A stretch of 64,000 bases of DNA from Physcomitrium patens (Eukaryota > Streptophyta > Bryopsida > Funariales > Funariaceae): the NCBI RefSeq assembly GCF_000002425.4, contig NC_037265.1, positions 5,148,323 through 5,212,322 on the forward strand. Direction: 5' to 3'. The notes below the pieces were generated by a model. It did not search any database. It was not told the origin of the DNA and saw nothing but the letters and a program-made list of their open reading frames with translations. Both the position numbers and the translations under genes were made by a program. Below are positions 1 through 10,705 of the stretch, piece by piece. Position 1 is the first letter of the stretch; the number at the start of each line of letters is the position of its first letter.

Positions 1-1027
1 CATCATCATCTTCGAGAGCGAACTTCTTCTTTTTTTGCATTTGAACCTGCAGTACCATCAGAAGTCTGTTAACATGAACGTATCAGGGACATGAAAAGTT
101 AAAATCCAAAATCTTGGTGCAACGCAAACATGTCAGCAGATGATGCCCATCCAATACTTCGTTAAGAACCGAGTGCACATAGGGTGGTGGACGTCAGTAA
201 TGGATCAAAAAGCACACTGCTTGGGCATACTCATGAGATGGACGGAAGTAGTTACCATGCGCTCCTTTTGGAATCGAAGAATTGCTTTGTCCTCATCGCC
301 CAAACTCTCATCGTGCTCCCCAAAACGAGAATCTAAGAAAGCATTCGTCTTCCCCCGCTGCTTGTACTCAGGTAACAAAGACTTTTTCCTCTGCAAAAGT
401 GAATAAAGAATCAGCATCGTTATTATGATAGGAAAACACCAGAATCTTGTCTTCCCTGTTGGCCACATATTGACTAATCTCAGCGTTTCTGGTTGACTAC
501 TAAAAAGCGAAGCAGCTTCCTCAACTGTCACTGTACATGCAAGTGATTTGCGTAACAAGTTTAAATACGTAGGTAAACTACAGACAATGTTACCAAAAGT
601 GGAATTGGAAAAACAACAAACTCAACTGTAATGTCCATCTGATACGGACGGCAAGACCTTTGACCTACCATAAAAACAACCAGCTCATTGCCCAGCCCAA
701 CAACACAGAAAGCTCTCACCCAATTTCGATGTTGCATCTACATTCTTTCACTTATAGCTGTTCATGAGAACAACGGACCAACCTCACAGTAGATGTGTAA
801 TTCACAATACTGGGTCAACATGCTCGCACCTTTTCTACCGCTGCAGAGCGAGCTAGTCCGACGCGCTTGGCATCTCCCCCTTTCTGCTTCTTTCCCAAGA
901 CATCAAACTTCCGCCTGGTCCAAAGCGTTTCGAACACATTCTCCGAATGTCCGCCTTGTGTCTTCGGACCCCCTTGCTTCCATCTCCCTGACTTCCCACC
1001 GCCCTGCTTATGCTTACCGACAGGTAC
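1..1027 (-). CDS. NOP14: NOP14 nucleolar protein, N-terminal exons (partial)
   Basis: NOP14 is a component of the small-subunit processome, needed in the nucleolus for 18S rRNA maturation and 40S assembly. Three coding blocks are visible on the minus strand: 1027-830, 390-256 and 46-1 (runs off the window). Each boundary has GT/AG signals: acceptors ending TGCAG before 1027, TTTTGCAG before 390 and CTGCAG before 46; donors GTGCGA after 830 and GTAACT after 256. The blocks read in phase and give the conserved NOP14 start: VFETLWTRRKFDVLGKK, then RKKSLLPEYKQRGKTNAFLD, then a block with FGEHDESLGDEDKAILRFQKER, then a basic-acidic stretch beginning VQMQKKKKFALEDDD. The family match is from memory of plant NOP14 proteins. 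The start codon is not in the first block: an in-frame stop lies upstream and there is no ATG, so a short 5' exon must lie between 1028 and about 2250. I could not choose it; several short ATG-plus-donor combinations exist (for example near 1490 and 1678). Confidence 0.85.
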
Positions 1028-1979
1028 CTGCACAGAAGATAAAAGAGCAAGTTAGTCCATAAGAACGATATACTAAGACAAAGAAAAAACACACAAATAA
1101 ATAAGTAGAATTGCGGCACGCTGCTCTGCAGCTCCGTCTCTTTGATCTTCAGAGGCGATGACTAACAGGTATAAACAAGTGATCGATCCAAGTTTGCTGC
1201 GAGTCTAAAATTGATCTGTTGTCATAGAGGAATTTAGCCGAAAACAAAAAAGTAGTTTCAGCACAAAGGCATGATAGATGCCATAGTCACTGTGTACATG
1301 AGAACCAAGAAATGTTAGCAATCACGTGCTGCAGCTAACAATAAGAGCAGAAAAGTTCAGAAGAACAAAACCTAAGTCACTAATTCATCGTGTACGGAAA
1401 TTGAAGAACATTACAATGTTTCAAGCGCAAATCAATAAATGATCACGAGATTCAATGCTTAATTGCACCCTGTCAAGCCATGTGCAGCTCATTCACTAAC
1501 AGAAGGCAAAATTAAAATCCTGAAAAGGAATCCAGAACGTAGACAAGGCGTGTCGTCTCCAATTCCAAAACTAGGCCTTCAATAGCTGGAAACATTCACA
1601 AAACAAGACATGATCCCTCAACGACTGCGAGGCTCAGTTGCTGCCGCGCTACTCTTCTCATCTTCACAAGTTCAACCATTGTTAACCCCTGATATCAAGC
1701 CCAGAAGGTTCTTACAACAATATTTCTTACTTCCCAACAAACAAATCTACAAGCAGCAGTGAAACCAGCCAGGGAATCGCTTGCACCTTCTTCTTCTTCA
1801 TTGCGACAGCAGAGACAAGACGCTGCTAGCGACGATTTACGCGATACTAATGGATCTACTCCAGCATTGGAAATCGCATGCTCTTCGAATTCGATACTTG
1901 CCAACCTTCAATTCACTCAGTCCGGCGACACAAATATGCCGAAGAGTCCGACAATCGGTCTATCGTTCTAGAGCAGTTA

Positions 1980-1996
1980 AAACCCTAAACCCTTAA
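1980..1996. promoter_or_regulatory. Telo-box (double CCCTAAA-type motif)
   Basis: The sequence AAACCCTAAACCC contains two overlapping copies of the plant telomere-like motif (AAACCCTAA), a known enhancer element of plant translation-machinery genes, often working with site II motifs. It lies about 315 bp upstream of the IMP3 start codon, on the same strand as IMP3. Confidence 0.65.
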
Positions 1997-2148
1997 GCAT
2001 CCAGCCGCAACAAAACCTCGGTGACCTTCACTAAAAAGTTAACTTTAAGCTCGTCCTTTTGCTTTTTCGCACCTTGACGCAGACGCGCGACAGTGGCAGA
2101 CTTGGCGGTTGAATCCCATCGGTAGAAGAAACGAAGAAGGATTTAGGC

Positions 2149-2160
2149 TTTTAGGGTTTC
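2149..2160. promoter_or_regulatory. Telo-box, opposite orientation
   Basis: TTTTAGGGTTTC contains TTAGGGTTT, the reverse complement of the telo-box AAACCCTAA. It lies about 150 bp upstream of the IMP3 ATG, likely near its transcription start or in the 5' UTR. Its orientation, opposite to the box at 1980, would suit a promoter serving both directions. Confidence 0.6.
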
Positions 2161-2308
2161 AACAGTTAGGCAACTGTGTGGTGGAAGAAATTCACTGAAA
2201 GGTTGTGTGTCCCGTGGAGATTTGCGTGCGGAATTGGAACCAACTGTGAGAGTTAACGTTGCTGAGGAAAAGGTTTAATTCGCGTGAAGGGAGGACGAGC
2301 GAGGCAAG

Positions 2309-2857
2309 ATGAGGAAGTTGAAGTATCATGAACAGAAGCTGCTGAAGAAGGTGAATTTTTTGGAATGGAAGAAAGAGAGAGGGGAGCACGAGCTGCGTGT
2401 GATGCGACGTTATCACATTACCGGGCGCGAAGATTATCAGGAATACAACAAGATTTGCGGTATGGTGACGAAGCTGGTGACCATGCTGAAGAAGATGAAT
2501 CCGCAGGACCCTACCCGGATTGAGATGACGGAAGCTCTTCTGGAGAAGTTGTATAGTATGGGCGTGATACCGTCTAAGAAGAGTTTGGCGCTCTGCAATA
2601 AGCTGACGGTGTCGACAATTTGCCGGCGTCGTCTCGCCGTCGTTATGCTACGGCTCAACATGGCGGAGAATATGCGAGAAGCAGTGACGTTCGTGGAGCA
2701 AGGTCATATACGTGTCGGTCCCGACACCATCACTGAACCTGCTTTCTTGGTGACTCGGAATATGGAAGACTTCGTTACCTGGGTTGATTCCTCTAAAATC
2801 AAGCGGAAGGTTTTGCAGTACAACGACCGCCTCGACGATTATGATCTTCTCAACTAA
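2309..2857 (+). CDS. IMP3: U3 small nucleolar ribonucleoprotein protein IMP3
   Basis: A complete, intronless 182-residue frame. IMP3 binds U3 snoRNA with MPP10 and IMP4 in the small-subunit processome of the nucleolus and helps U3 pair with pre-rRNA for early 18S cleavages. The start MRKLKYHEQKLLKKVNFLEW and the block RRYHITGREDYQEYNKICG are hallmark IMP3 N-terminal sequence (uS4-type N-terminal domain, about residues 1-105). The S4 RNA-binding domain follows at about 107-165, with RRRLAVVMLRLNMAENMREA and FVEQGHIRVG. The protein ends DRLDDYDLLN. Length matches the family (about 180-185 residues). The first ATG of the frame matches the conserved N-terminus, so the start is firm. It is transcribed away from NOP14, another processome gene, and converges on the minus-strand gene ending at 3234. 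Confidence 0.96.
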   Translation: MRKLKYHEQKLLKKVNFLEWKKERGEHELRVMRRYHITGREDYQEYNKICGMVTKLVTMLKKMNPQDPTRIEMTEALLEKLYSMGVIPSKKSLALCNKLTVSTICRRRLAVVMLRLNMAENMREAVTFVEQGHIRVGPDTITEPAFLVTRNMEDFVTWVDSSKIKRKVLQYNDRLDDYDLLN

Positions 2858-3233
2858 TAATCTCCCGGGACTTTTTGATTTTCCTTCATGGCCCTCATGG
2901 TGTTTTTCTAGCTTGAATCTGCAGAATTTTAGCAAGCTTAGGGTGTAGTGTGTTCCAACACCTCCAATGTACTAAGTCTATTCCTTCATGCCGCTGCATC
3001 GACGAAAATTAGGCGCAATTTTCCTTGTAAATGGAGTGTTCAATGTGCGTAGCATATTTTCCAGCCAGTGTTTTCTGTAGGGCAACCAATTTTTATGGAA
3101 ACATGAACTCACTTTAATATACCGATGTTGAGCACAACTCTTGTCTACTTCTGAGCATCTCCACTGTACATAGTCTATTGGCCGCCCACCGTCGTCTCTG
3201 GTTCAAATGAACGAGTACGGAATGTAAGGCCAA
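2858..3233. other. Intergenic region between convergent genes
   Basis: About 376 bp between the IMP3 stop codon and the stop codon of the minus-strand gene. It must hold both 3' UTRs. No further gene, repeat or RNA was recognised; a minus-strand frame that overlaps the IMP3 end is a shadow of IMP3. Confidence 0.6.
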
Positions 3234-4683
3234 TTATCTTCTTATCTTTTTATCGATTGGTTTTCTCTTTAATGTGAGGGGAGATCTTCTCTTGTTCTTT
3301 GCCCTCGTATTTGAATCCACCTTCTCTATCTTCGTATTCACCTTGTTTTGCAAAAGAGCAGCTTGAAGCAGCTCAGAGCCACCTTGGAGCTGAAGCATCC
3401 TCACCAAGCCATGAGGCGGAACAAATACTGGAAGGGTCTCTGATGGTGAGTACACGCTCATTATCTTGCATAGTTTTTTTGCAATTCTCACTTCGTCAGG
3501 ATTTTCGGATTGAACGAAGTTCTGAAACTCTCCACATGTGAAGGTTTTGACGTGGATGCCTTTCACTCGGCCACTGCGGGACACGAGGAGGGCTCCATTC
3601 GGGTCTGGGAGGTTACTGTAAGTGGCCACCCCTTGCATCCATTCAGATAAGCAGACGTTGCCAGAAATGATAGTTGGGTGGTCTGCAACTGTAGACGCAG
3701 ATGCAGGGGCTCTCCAAATTCTTGCTGGCTTCCCTGGTTTGATTATTTTCTCAAATAACTTTTGAGTGCAGTGTTTTGATGGATCTTTAGGATAGAAGAA
3801 ACAGTAAATATAATCACCTTCTCTCGCATCTGTGGCAAGTTCTAGATGCGATAATGGCGTCCATGGTTTTTTTAACGGTTTAACAGGCTCTAACACACAT
3901 ATATCTGCATCTTTATCCATACTTTTCACCTTTGCTTCAAATGCCAATCGACCTTGATGATAGTTAGGGTAGACGACATGAATTTTGTAGCGTGAGGGAT
4001 CCTCGACAGAATCGTAAATTGTATGCAGAGCACAAATAGAAGCACCCTGATCGTCCATCAAACCCACGGTACCCACACAGCTTTCTGCTGCAGTAGAAGA
4101 TGCCGCTTCGTTGGGATTTGAGGTGTTGTGCAAATACACCCGTCCTACATGGCCGGTCACTTTTTCAAATGACTGCCTCAACCACTTTGAATATTGCGGA
4201 TCTTCCGGTTGTTCTTCAAGTAACGTATCGTCTGCAAGGTAAACGTCTTATCGCTTTTACTAATCGAATGATTTAATACGCTTAAAGTTTCTTAATTTCT
4301 TTTCGTTAAACGACATTTTCTTCTTCATCAGTTGGCAACATGCTAATTAGGCTGTTGATTTCGTTAAATCTCTCAACAGAAATAATTTAAGATATATTCG
4401 TCTTGTTAAAACATTTAAGATTAATGTGTTGGATTTGATATGCAAATAGCAAATGATTACCGAGTATTGGTGCTGCTCGCAGGGTAATTCGGTCTCCAGG
4501 AATCTCAGCGTTGTCATCAGGGGAAACGAAGTTATTGCCGCGCATGACCTCCACGCACCAAGCATGTGGAATGCCAAACTCTCTCACTCTGTTCTTTAAC
4601 TCATAGAATCTTGGTGCCTCCTTGTTCCATTCAATCTTTTTCATCCCGTCCTGCTCGGGCAGTTGGACTTCTAGGACCAACAT
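3234..4683 (-). CDS. Trypsin-fold (probable pseudoprotease) protein, two exons
   Basis: Two coding exons: 4683-4461 (true ATG at 4683, donor GTAATC, phase 1) and 4231-3234 (acceptor TTGCAG). Together they give about 406 residues. Residues 1-74 are a leader domain I do not recognise. From about residue 105 to 310 the pattern is that of a chymotrypsin/DegP-like fold: CVGTVGLMDDQGASICALHT with His near 144, DKDADICVLE with Asp near 184, and DPNGALLVSRSGRVKGIH where a protease would have G-[DN]-S-G-G. At the Ser position (about 286) I read Asn, so the usual Ser triad is incomplete and the protein may bind rather than cleave. The C-terminus (from about 380) is strongly basic, with KNKRRSPLTLKRKP and KKIRR, like a nuclear-localisation signal. 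The fold call is from motif spacing only; the substrate and pathway are unknown. Confidence 0.65.
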
Positions 4684-5335
4684 GGTTCACAGTTTGCCAC
4701 CAAATTTGGATTATGCACAAGCACAGCATCTAAAACCGACTGTAGACTTTATGTGTTATTGCACTTCACGTGTCAATTGCACGATATCGTGCATGTATCA
4801 CCGGCCAATTCGAAAACAGGGGTCCACAGTGCACAGTCATGGTAGTTGACATGAGTAATGCCAGGTTTTTCTCACTTGCACCAATACTAAGAGACGAGTC
4901 ACTAGTTAAGATACCTAGGGATTTCAGAGGATGTGAAATACCTCAAAATTAGTGCAATTTCAGGTTTTATTATTGTAGTTTATGAGTCCCTCCCAACTAG
5001 CCTTGATTACTGTCATGCCGTGGTGGCATTGATGGTGCGGGATGTAAACACCGAACAGTTCTTCTCTTTGTCGAAATTCTAAGAAGCTTTATGTGGGGTT
5101 CCAAAGAATCTAGCATGAACTAATAGGCTGTATTTTTTCCTACGTTCAGTCTATTGCAGAACATCCTAATTATACCAAAGCAAATCGCAAGAGGTTAGGG
5201 TACTGAATTATTGACTTAAAACATGTAATACTTGCTTGCAGACGCAGGGATGAACTGAAGACCAGGGATTCCACCTCTCAGTATGTTGTCTGCAGCCAAT
5301 TTATCCTTATGTCAGTGATTTCATACAAACGTTAC
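4684..5335. other. Intergenic, upstream of the trypsin-fold gene
   Basis: About 650 bp upstream of the minus-strand gene. It should include that gene's promoter and 5' UTR. Base composition is like the host genes rather than the AT-rich retroelements further right. No repeat, RNA gene or convincing coding frame was recognised. Confidence 0.45.
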
Positions 5336-5533
5336 CGAGTACCGTTAGATTTCACTTGGCTGAAGAGTAGTGAGGGAACGTTTTCCAACGATGCATAAAA
5401 AGCTTCTGGGAGGCAATACTTGTCGAGTGCAACCAGCACAACGATGGCGGCCGAGAACAAACTGGACACCATGTGGGGGTGAAGCGTGGTGACTGATATC
5501 GGCATCTTGAGAGCCCAGAGAGGATCAACTTTT
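5336..5533 (-). other. Possible isolated exon
   Basis: On the minus strand an open stretch runs from a possible acceptor (GCATGTAG before 5533) to a possible donor (CTCG then GTAACG at 5335). It reads KVDPLWALKMPISVTTLHPH followed by a hydrophobic stretch (VSSLFSAAIVVLVALDKY) and YASLENVPSLLFSQVKSNGT. The composition and paired splice-like ends suggest an exon, perhaps of an unseen minus-strand gene or a decayed one, but no family is recognised and no flanking exon was found. Confidence 0.22.
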
Positions 5534-6310
5534 CTACATGCTAATCTTTGCAACGTTTGAAGAAGATTAGTACAAGTCCAGGTTCAAGCGGCACCACATG
5601 AAACGGTTAACGCCCAACAGTCGCATCCTTACAAGCCCTTCCATGCATTTCTGACCCATTTGACGTTATATTCTTGTAGATTAGGCTATGTTCTTCCTCT
5701 CAGTTGTCGGTGGAGTTAATGTGGGGATGCTTTTGCTATCACGTCTAGCTCTTTAGATTTAGACCCAGCTGCTGATATCGAAAACTTGCACAGCTTGTTC
5801 CTGCATTTGGTGTTTCAAAAACTCGTTCACAGTCCTCCCCCTTTTTTTATGCTACTATCACGTTCCATTGTCTAGCAGTTGAAGTGCCTTCTGTTGTGTT
5901 ATCGAGGTTGTATGAATGTGGTAGTGTATTGTAAATTTCATCTAAAAAATTATCACATAGGATTATATTCTATATCCTTCTTTGAGTGAACTTCAAAGAC
6001 TAGTGGAAGTTATGATTTTCTATTCTGTATTGTTGCTTCTTTCAAAGAGTTGAAAGAAGGATTATGGTTACAAAAGCAAAAGGTCAGTATTGTGGGTTTG
6101 AAGTATTTAGTGCTTTGGATTGAGATTGAAAAAATAAATCCAGAACGAAATAAAAATAAAAACAAATGAAGATCTAGAATGGGAAGTTTCAACTTGTGTG
6201 GTTTATTAGCAAATTCATCAAGAATTACATAAATTGATTTATTTTTATTAAATTAATTATTACAAGTTAGACTTAACGAATGTTGCTTTGTATACTTTCA
6301 ACTTAATCGG
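5534..6310. other. Intergenic boundary between genes and retroelements
   Basis: Composition shifts gradually from gene-like to AT-rich. No gene, RNA or recognisable element end was seen. The left edge of the following gypsy fragment is not marked by an LTR. Confidence 0.4.
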
Positions 6311-6396
6311 AGTATTGATATAATAATTGAAACAGTAATTGCAAGTATTGATATAGTAATTGATACAATAATCAAAGTATTGATACAGTAATTGCA
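6311..6396. repeat. Short minisatellite, about 32-bp unit
   Basis: About two and two-thirds imperfect copies of a unit beginning AGTATTGATAYARTAATTG, period 32-33 bp. It sits immediately left of the family B retroelement fragment. Confidence 0.55.
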
Positions 6397-6439
6397 GGGA
6401 TTACCTACAAAATTGATTATATTGTTTTTTGATTGCGAA

Positions 6440-9400
6440 GCTCTATATTGTCATACCCAATTTTATTGGAGCAACCGTGGTTGTATCAAGCTAAAGCTCA
6501 AAATGACTGGGGCTATGGTACATTGACAATTGAGAAAGGTAATGATAAAATTGTACTTCAAATGTACTTTGTCTAATATCACGGAGAAACTCAAGTTGCC
6601 AGTTCAGAATTCACGTCGGATTGTGAAGTTGAGTCTACAAAAGGAGAAATTGGTGCATCTGATCCAATTTATGCTGATACAAGGGAAGTAGTCAAGCACA
6701 CTAGAATGAAATACCAGTGTAGGGGACCGGGAGAGTACTTAGTTCCTCCAGATATTATTGATGATTCTGATCATATGATTGCATATTGGATGAATAGACA
6801 AGATATTAATCACGTTAGTACTATGGAACTGGAGTTGGAAAGTTCTAATGTGTCAAATTTTATAAAAGATTCTGGAATTGAGTAGAACATTATTCCGGAG
6901 ACTCCTAAAATTCCACGATGTCAACCAATTAATTTAGGTATAGGAGAGGCTCCCCAAATCATTCAGATTTACGATGGTATAAAAGGCAAGGAGAAAGAAA
7001 TTTGGGTGGATTACTTTTTAATGCATAAAACTACTTTTGTATGGTCGTATGCAGATTTGAAAGGAATTCCACCTAAAGTTTAAGAGCATCGAATTATATT
7101 GGAGGAGAACGCTACACCTGTACACCAAAGACAACATCGACTTAATCCAAAATACTCACTTATGGTAAAAGAAGAGTTGGATAAACTTTTGGAGGTTGGA
7201 TTTATCTATCCAGTTCTTTTCAGTGAATGGGTTTCACCAATTGTTATGGTGCCGAAAAAGAACAAAAAAATCCAAATTTGTCACGATTTCCGAAAACTTA
7301 ATGCGACTACCAAGAAGGATTATTTTCCTTTATCATTCACGGATAGTATATTGGATGCTGTCGCTAGACATGAATGTTATTCATTTCTTGATGGATTCTC
7401 CGGTTATAATCAAGATAAAATTGCAAAAGAAGACCAGTTAAAAACTACTTTAACTACAGATTGGGGGACCTTTGCCTATAAGATTATGCTGTTTGGACTT
7501 TGTAATGCACGAGCTACATTTCAAAGGATAATGACGCAAGTGTTCCAAGATTATCTACAAATTTCAATGGAAATATTTCTAGATATTTTTTGTACATTTA
7601 GTACGAGAGTCAGGCATTTAGAATGTCTCGGTCAATGTTTGAATCAATGTGCCAAATATGGAATTTCTTTAAATTCAAAAAAGTACCAATTTGGTGTGCA
7701 TTCTGATAAACTATTGGATTATATAGTTTTGATGGCAGGCATTACTACAGATCCAGATAAAATAAAGATTGTAGTAGAATTAAAGCAACCAGATATTGTT
7801 ACGAGTGTTTGAGCATTTGTCGACCATGTTAGTTATTATCGGCAATTTATCTATCTATTCACAGTTATTTGCCTTTCCTTGAAAAATCTCTTGAAGAAAC
7901 CACCAACCAATGGAACCAATCCAGTTTGGACAAACGAATGTATAATTATATTCGAAACATTGAAACAGAAATTAGTTTCAGCACCAATATTGGTGGCACC
8001 TTGTTGGACAAAACCATTCCAAGTTTATGTGGATGCATCTAATGTCGCGATTGGTTCTGTGCTAAGCCAAAAAGATGACCGGGGTTTTGATCACCCTATT
8101 TATTATGGAAGTCGTCAATTGGTAGTAGCTGAAAGAAATTATACAACAATCAAAAGAAAAGCATTGGAGATGATTTATTCCGTGCAAAAGTTTCGACATT
8201 ATCTTCTTGGTTATAAATTTGTTTTCCATGTTGACCATGATGCTTTAAAATATATGATTAATAAGCCTCAATTGAGTGGTCATATTGCACGATGGATTTT
8301 ACTCTTGCAAGAATTTGACTTTATTATTCAAGTAAGACCAAGAAAATCACATTCCAATGTGGACCATTTATCTTTGTTATCCAATATATTGGATAATGAA
8401 CCCATTATCGATGCACTATCCAATGCGGAACTGTTTGCAATAGATGTAATTACTCTGGAGTATAGTGAAATAATTCAATACATGATATTTTAAACCTTTC
8501 CACCCAATTTTAATGAAAAGCTTAAACGATGCTTAATATTAAAATATGCACCTTATACGATGATTGGTGAAGCTTTATATAAATAAGGCAAGGATGGAGT
8601 TTTGCGATGCTATATTATATCAGAGTGAAGTGAGTATTATATTGGAAGGTTGCGACTTGGACAATTATGGTGGACATTTTGCGGGAGACAGCATGGCTCG
8701 TAAAGCTTTACATGCTAGTTATTGGTGGCCAATAATGTTTGTAGATGCCCATCAATTCATCCGTCATTGTGACCAATGTCAGAGAATGAGTCGATCTATT
8801 GGAACTTCAGCAATGCCATTGATACCAATTCTGGCTCAAGCGCCTTTTGAAAAATGGGGAATTGATTTTGTGGGACCAATTGCATCAGCCTCGAGAAATG
8901 GAAAAAAATGATATATACTGGTAGCAATGGATTACGTAACAAAATAGATTGAAGCCATAGCTATGAAAATCGATAGTGCAAGTACAATAGCAACTTTTTT
9001 GTATGAAAATATTATTACATGGTTCGATTGTCCACAAGAATTGATTAGTGATCGAGGAACTCATTTTATAAATAGTACAATCAAAGCACTTACAGCTAAA
9101 TATGAGATAAAATATCGGAAGACTACACCATATCATCCTAGAGCCAATGGACAAACAAAAAAGACTAATGGAATTATATGTAAAATCTTAACAAAAACAG
9201 TTTTAGGAGCGAGAACAGATTGGGACATTAAGTTTTTTGCAGCTTTATAGGCATACCATATTGCGTATAAAGTTACTACCAATGCTATGCCTTTTCAATT
9301 GGTTTATGGCCAGGAAGCAATATTACCTATTGAATTTGAAGTCCAAAGTTTACGAATTGCCATAGATAATAGTTTGGGAGATCATGATTCATTACGGCTT

Positions 9401-9770
9401 TGTTTAGAAGAATTAGAAAAATTGGATGAAACTAAAGCCAATGCATTAATGATCATGGAAAAATGAAAGAAGACTTATTATGATAGTAACCTTAGACCAA
9501 AGACTTCTATGCCAAATGATTTGATATTTCTTTATGATAGTCGATTTAAAAAATTTCCAGAAAAATTTCAAGTTCAATGGCATGGGCCATATCGAGTTAT
9601 TAACGGATTTCCAAATGGTTCAGTGCAATTGGAAGATTTTATGGATACTAAATTTACGACATGGATCAATGGCAATCGGCTTAAACTTTACTATACATAA
9701 ACCTGGGACAAGTTTTGTATTACAAAAAGAGGGGATAAATAATAATGATGATAGGGTAATAAATGTAAGG
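6440..9770 (+). mobile_element. Ty3/gypsy family B fragment (no chromodomain)
   Basis: Remnant of a gypsy-type pol on the plus strand. In order: the end of the protease and linker (about 6440-7080), reverse transcriptase (7099-7810), RNase H (7880-8460, with YVDASNVAIGSVLSQKDD and HVDHDALKYMI), zinc-binding and catalytic integrase (8650-9250, with CDQCQRMSR, WGIDFVGP and DRGTHFINS), and a C-terminal region (9509-9700) ending in HGPYRVINGFPNGSVQLEDF-type sequence. No chromodomain follows, which points to a Tat/Athila-like branch (inference). The left end is missing from mid-protease onward and no LTR was identified. The coding region is broken in several places (fewer than ten by eye), so this copy is younger than the AT-rich material at 11-33 kb. 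A second fragment of the same family lies at 57228-58597. Confidence 0.85.
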
Positions 9771-10020
9771 TGATAAGAAGTGTGAGGAATATAGATGGGA
9801 TTAGTGACGACGGTAGTAAAGAGTGGTTGTCAGACCTAGTTAGTAGGATATTTCATCATGACGAATCATGGAAAATAAGAGAGAGTCGACCCAATTGATT
9901 GGACCATAGTAAGAAGTAGGAGGGGCGCTCTTGACAAGCATCATGTTTTCTTTTGTATAAGCAGCCGTTTATGTGTATTTTGAGAGATTAGTTGTGAGTG
10001 CTTGCTTGTGTTAGAATACA

Positions 10021-10705
10021 ATGGCAATTGACAAGACTAAGAGGTAGTTGAATAGGGAGAGAAACAACGCAATGTAAGGCGCAAGGATGAGTTGCCATCA
10101 CTAGGGTGTATTATTCTGACTAATATGGAGTCGATCCGATTAGATGTTTGTTGGACTAAAGAGAAGTAGCAGGATTTTTGAGGAGAGCATAGGCATGAAT
10201 TTTTGTGCATTTCACAAAATTTACCACCAATTGACATTGCGTTGATGGAGGTTAGAATTAAGGAGAAGTGGATGGCGAAAAAGGAAAAGATGGCAAACAT
10301 GGTGTCTGAGAAAGTAATGATAGAGATTGATTGGAAGGAATGGCAAGAGTGGCTGCAAGTAGAAGTTTCGATGTTGCAGACTAAACTAGCCGCATTAGCG
10401 AAGGAAGCTAATAATTTAGTGTAGACCAATATAGTAGTTTCAAGGACAACACCTTCGGAGATACCTTTGAAATTGACTGAAGAATGGCAGAAGATGTTGG
10501 AGGAGTACAACAACCAAATTACCATCTTGAATCTTAGGTATGGGAATTGGATTTGTTGAATGAAGATCTGACGATGCATTTGGATGGAGAACCATCGAAC
10601 ATCGAGGCAAACGACGAAGATGTAGCAGAAGAGAAGGTCACCAATTCAAAGGGTGGTAAGCCAACGCCATTAACTAAAGAAGCCAACGATGCTACGTCTT
10701 TATAA
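10021..10705 (+). mobile_element. Family B: decayed extra ORF downstream of pol
   Basis: Coding-like sequence after the family B pol. It begins near an ATG at 10021 and ends with an acidic, Asn/Asp-rich tail near 10705. The longest open piece (10203-10424, 73 residues) is highly charged and predicted coiled-coil-like: EVRIKEKWMAKKEKMANMVS and EVSMLQTKLAALAKEANNLV. The product is unknown. Its position, between pol and the expected 3' LTR, is where some plant gypsy elements carry an additional ORF. It is broken in several places. Confidence 0.45.

Larger units (their letters stand above)
1028..2308. promoter_or_regulatory. Shared intergenic region between divergent NOP14 and IMP3
   Basis: This 1.28 kb lies between the first visible NOP14 coding block (minus) and the IMP3 start codon (plus). 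It should contain the NOP14 5' exon and intron, both 5' UTRs and both promoters. Two telo-boxes and one TGGGCT (site II-like, minus strand, near 1697-1702) are visible; both motif types are typical of plant ribosome-biogenesis and ribosomal-protein promoters. Short open frames here (for example 1695-1904 minus, 1759-1996 plus) have no recognisable product and I treat them as chance. Confidence 0.6.

Noticed and set aside
853-1119. Alternative NOP14 start from the overlapping minus-strand frames
   Set aside because: These frames differ from the conserved VFETLWTRRKFDVLG frame; the conserved frame starts after a good splice acceptor and has an upstream stop.
10037-10579. 180-codon minus-strand frame opposite the family B extra ORF
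   Set aside because: Composition is that of an antisense shadow (Ser/Phe/Ile-rich), and the plus strand has coiled-coil-type coding character.
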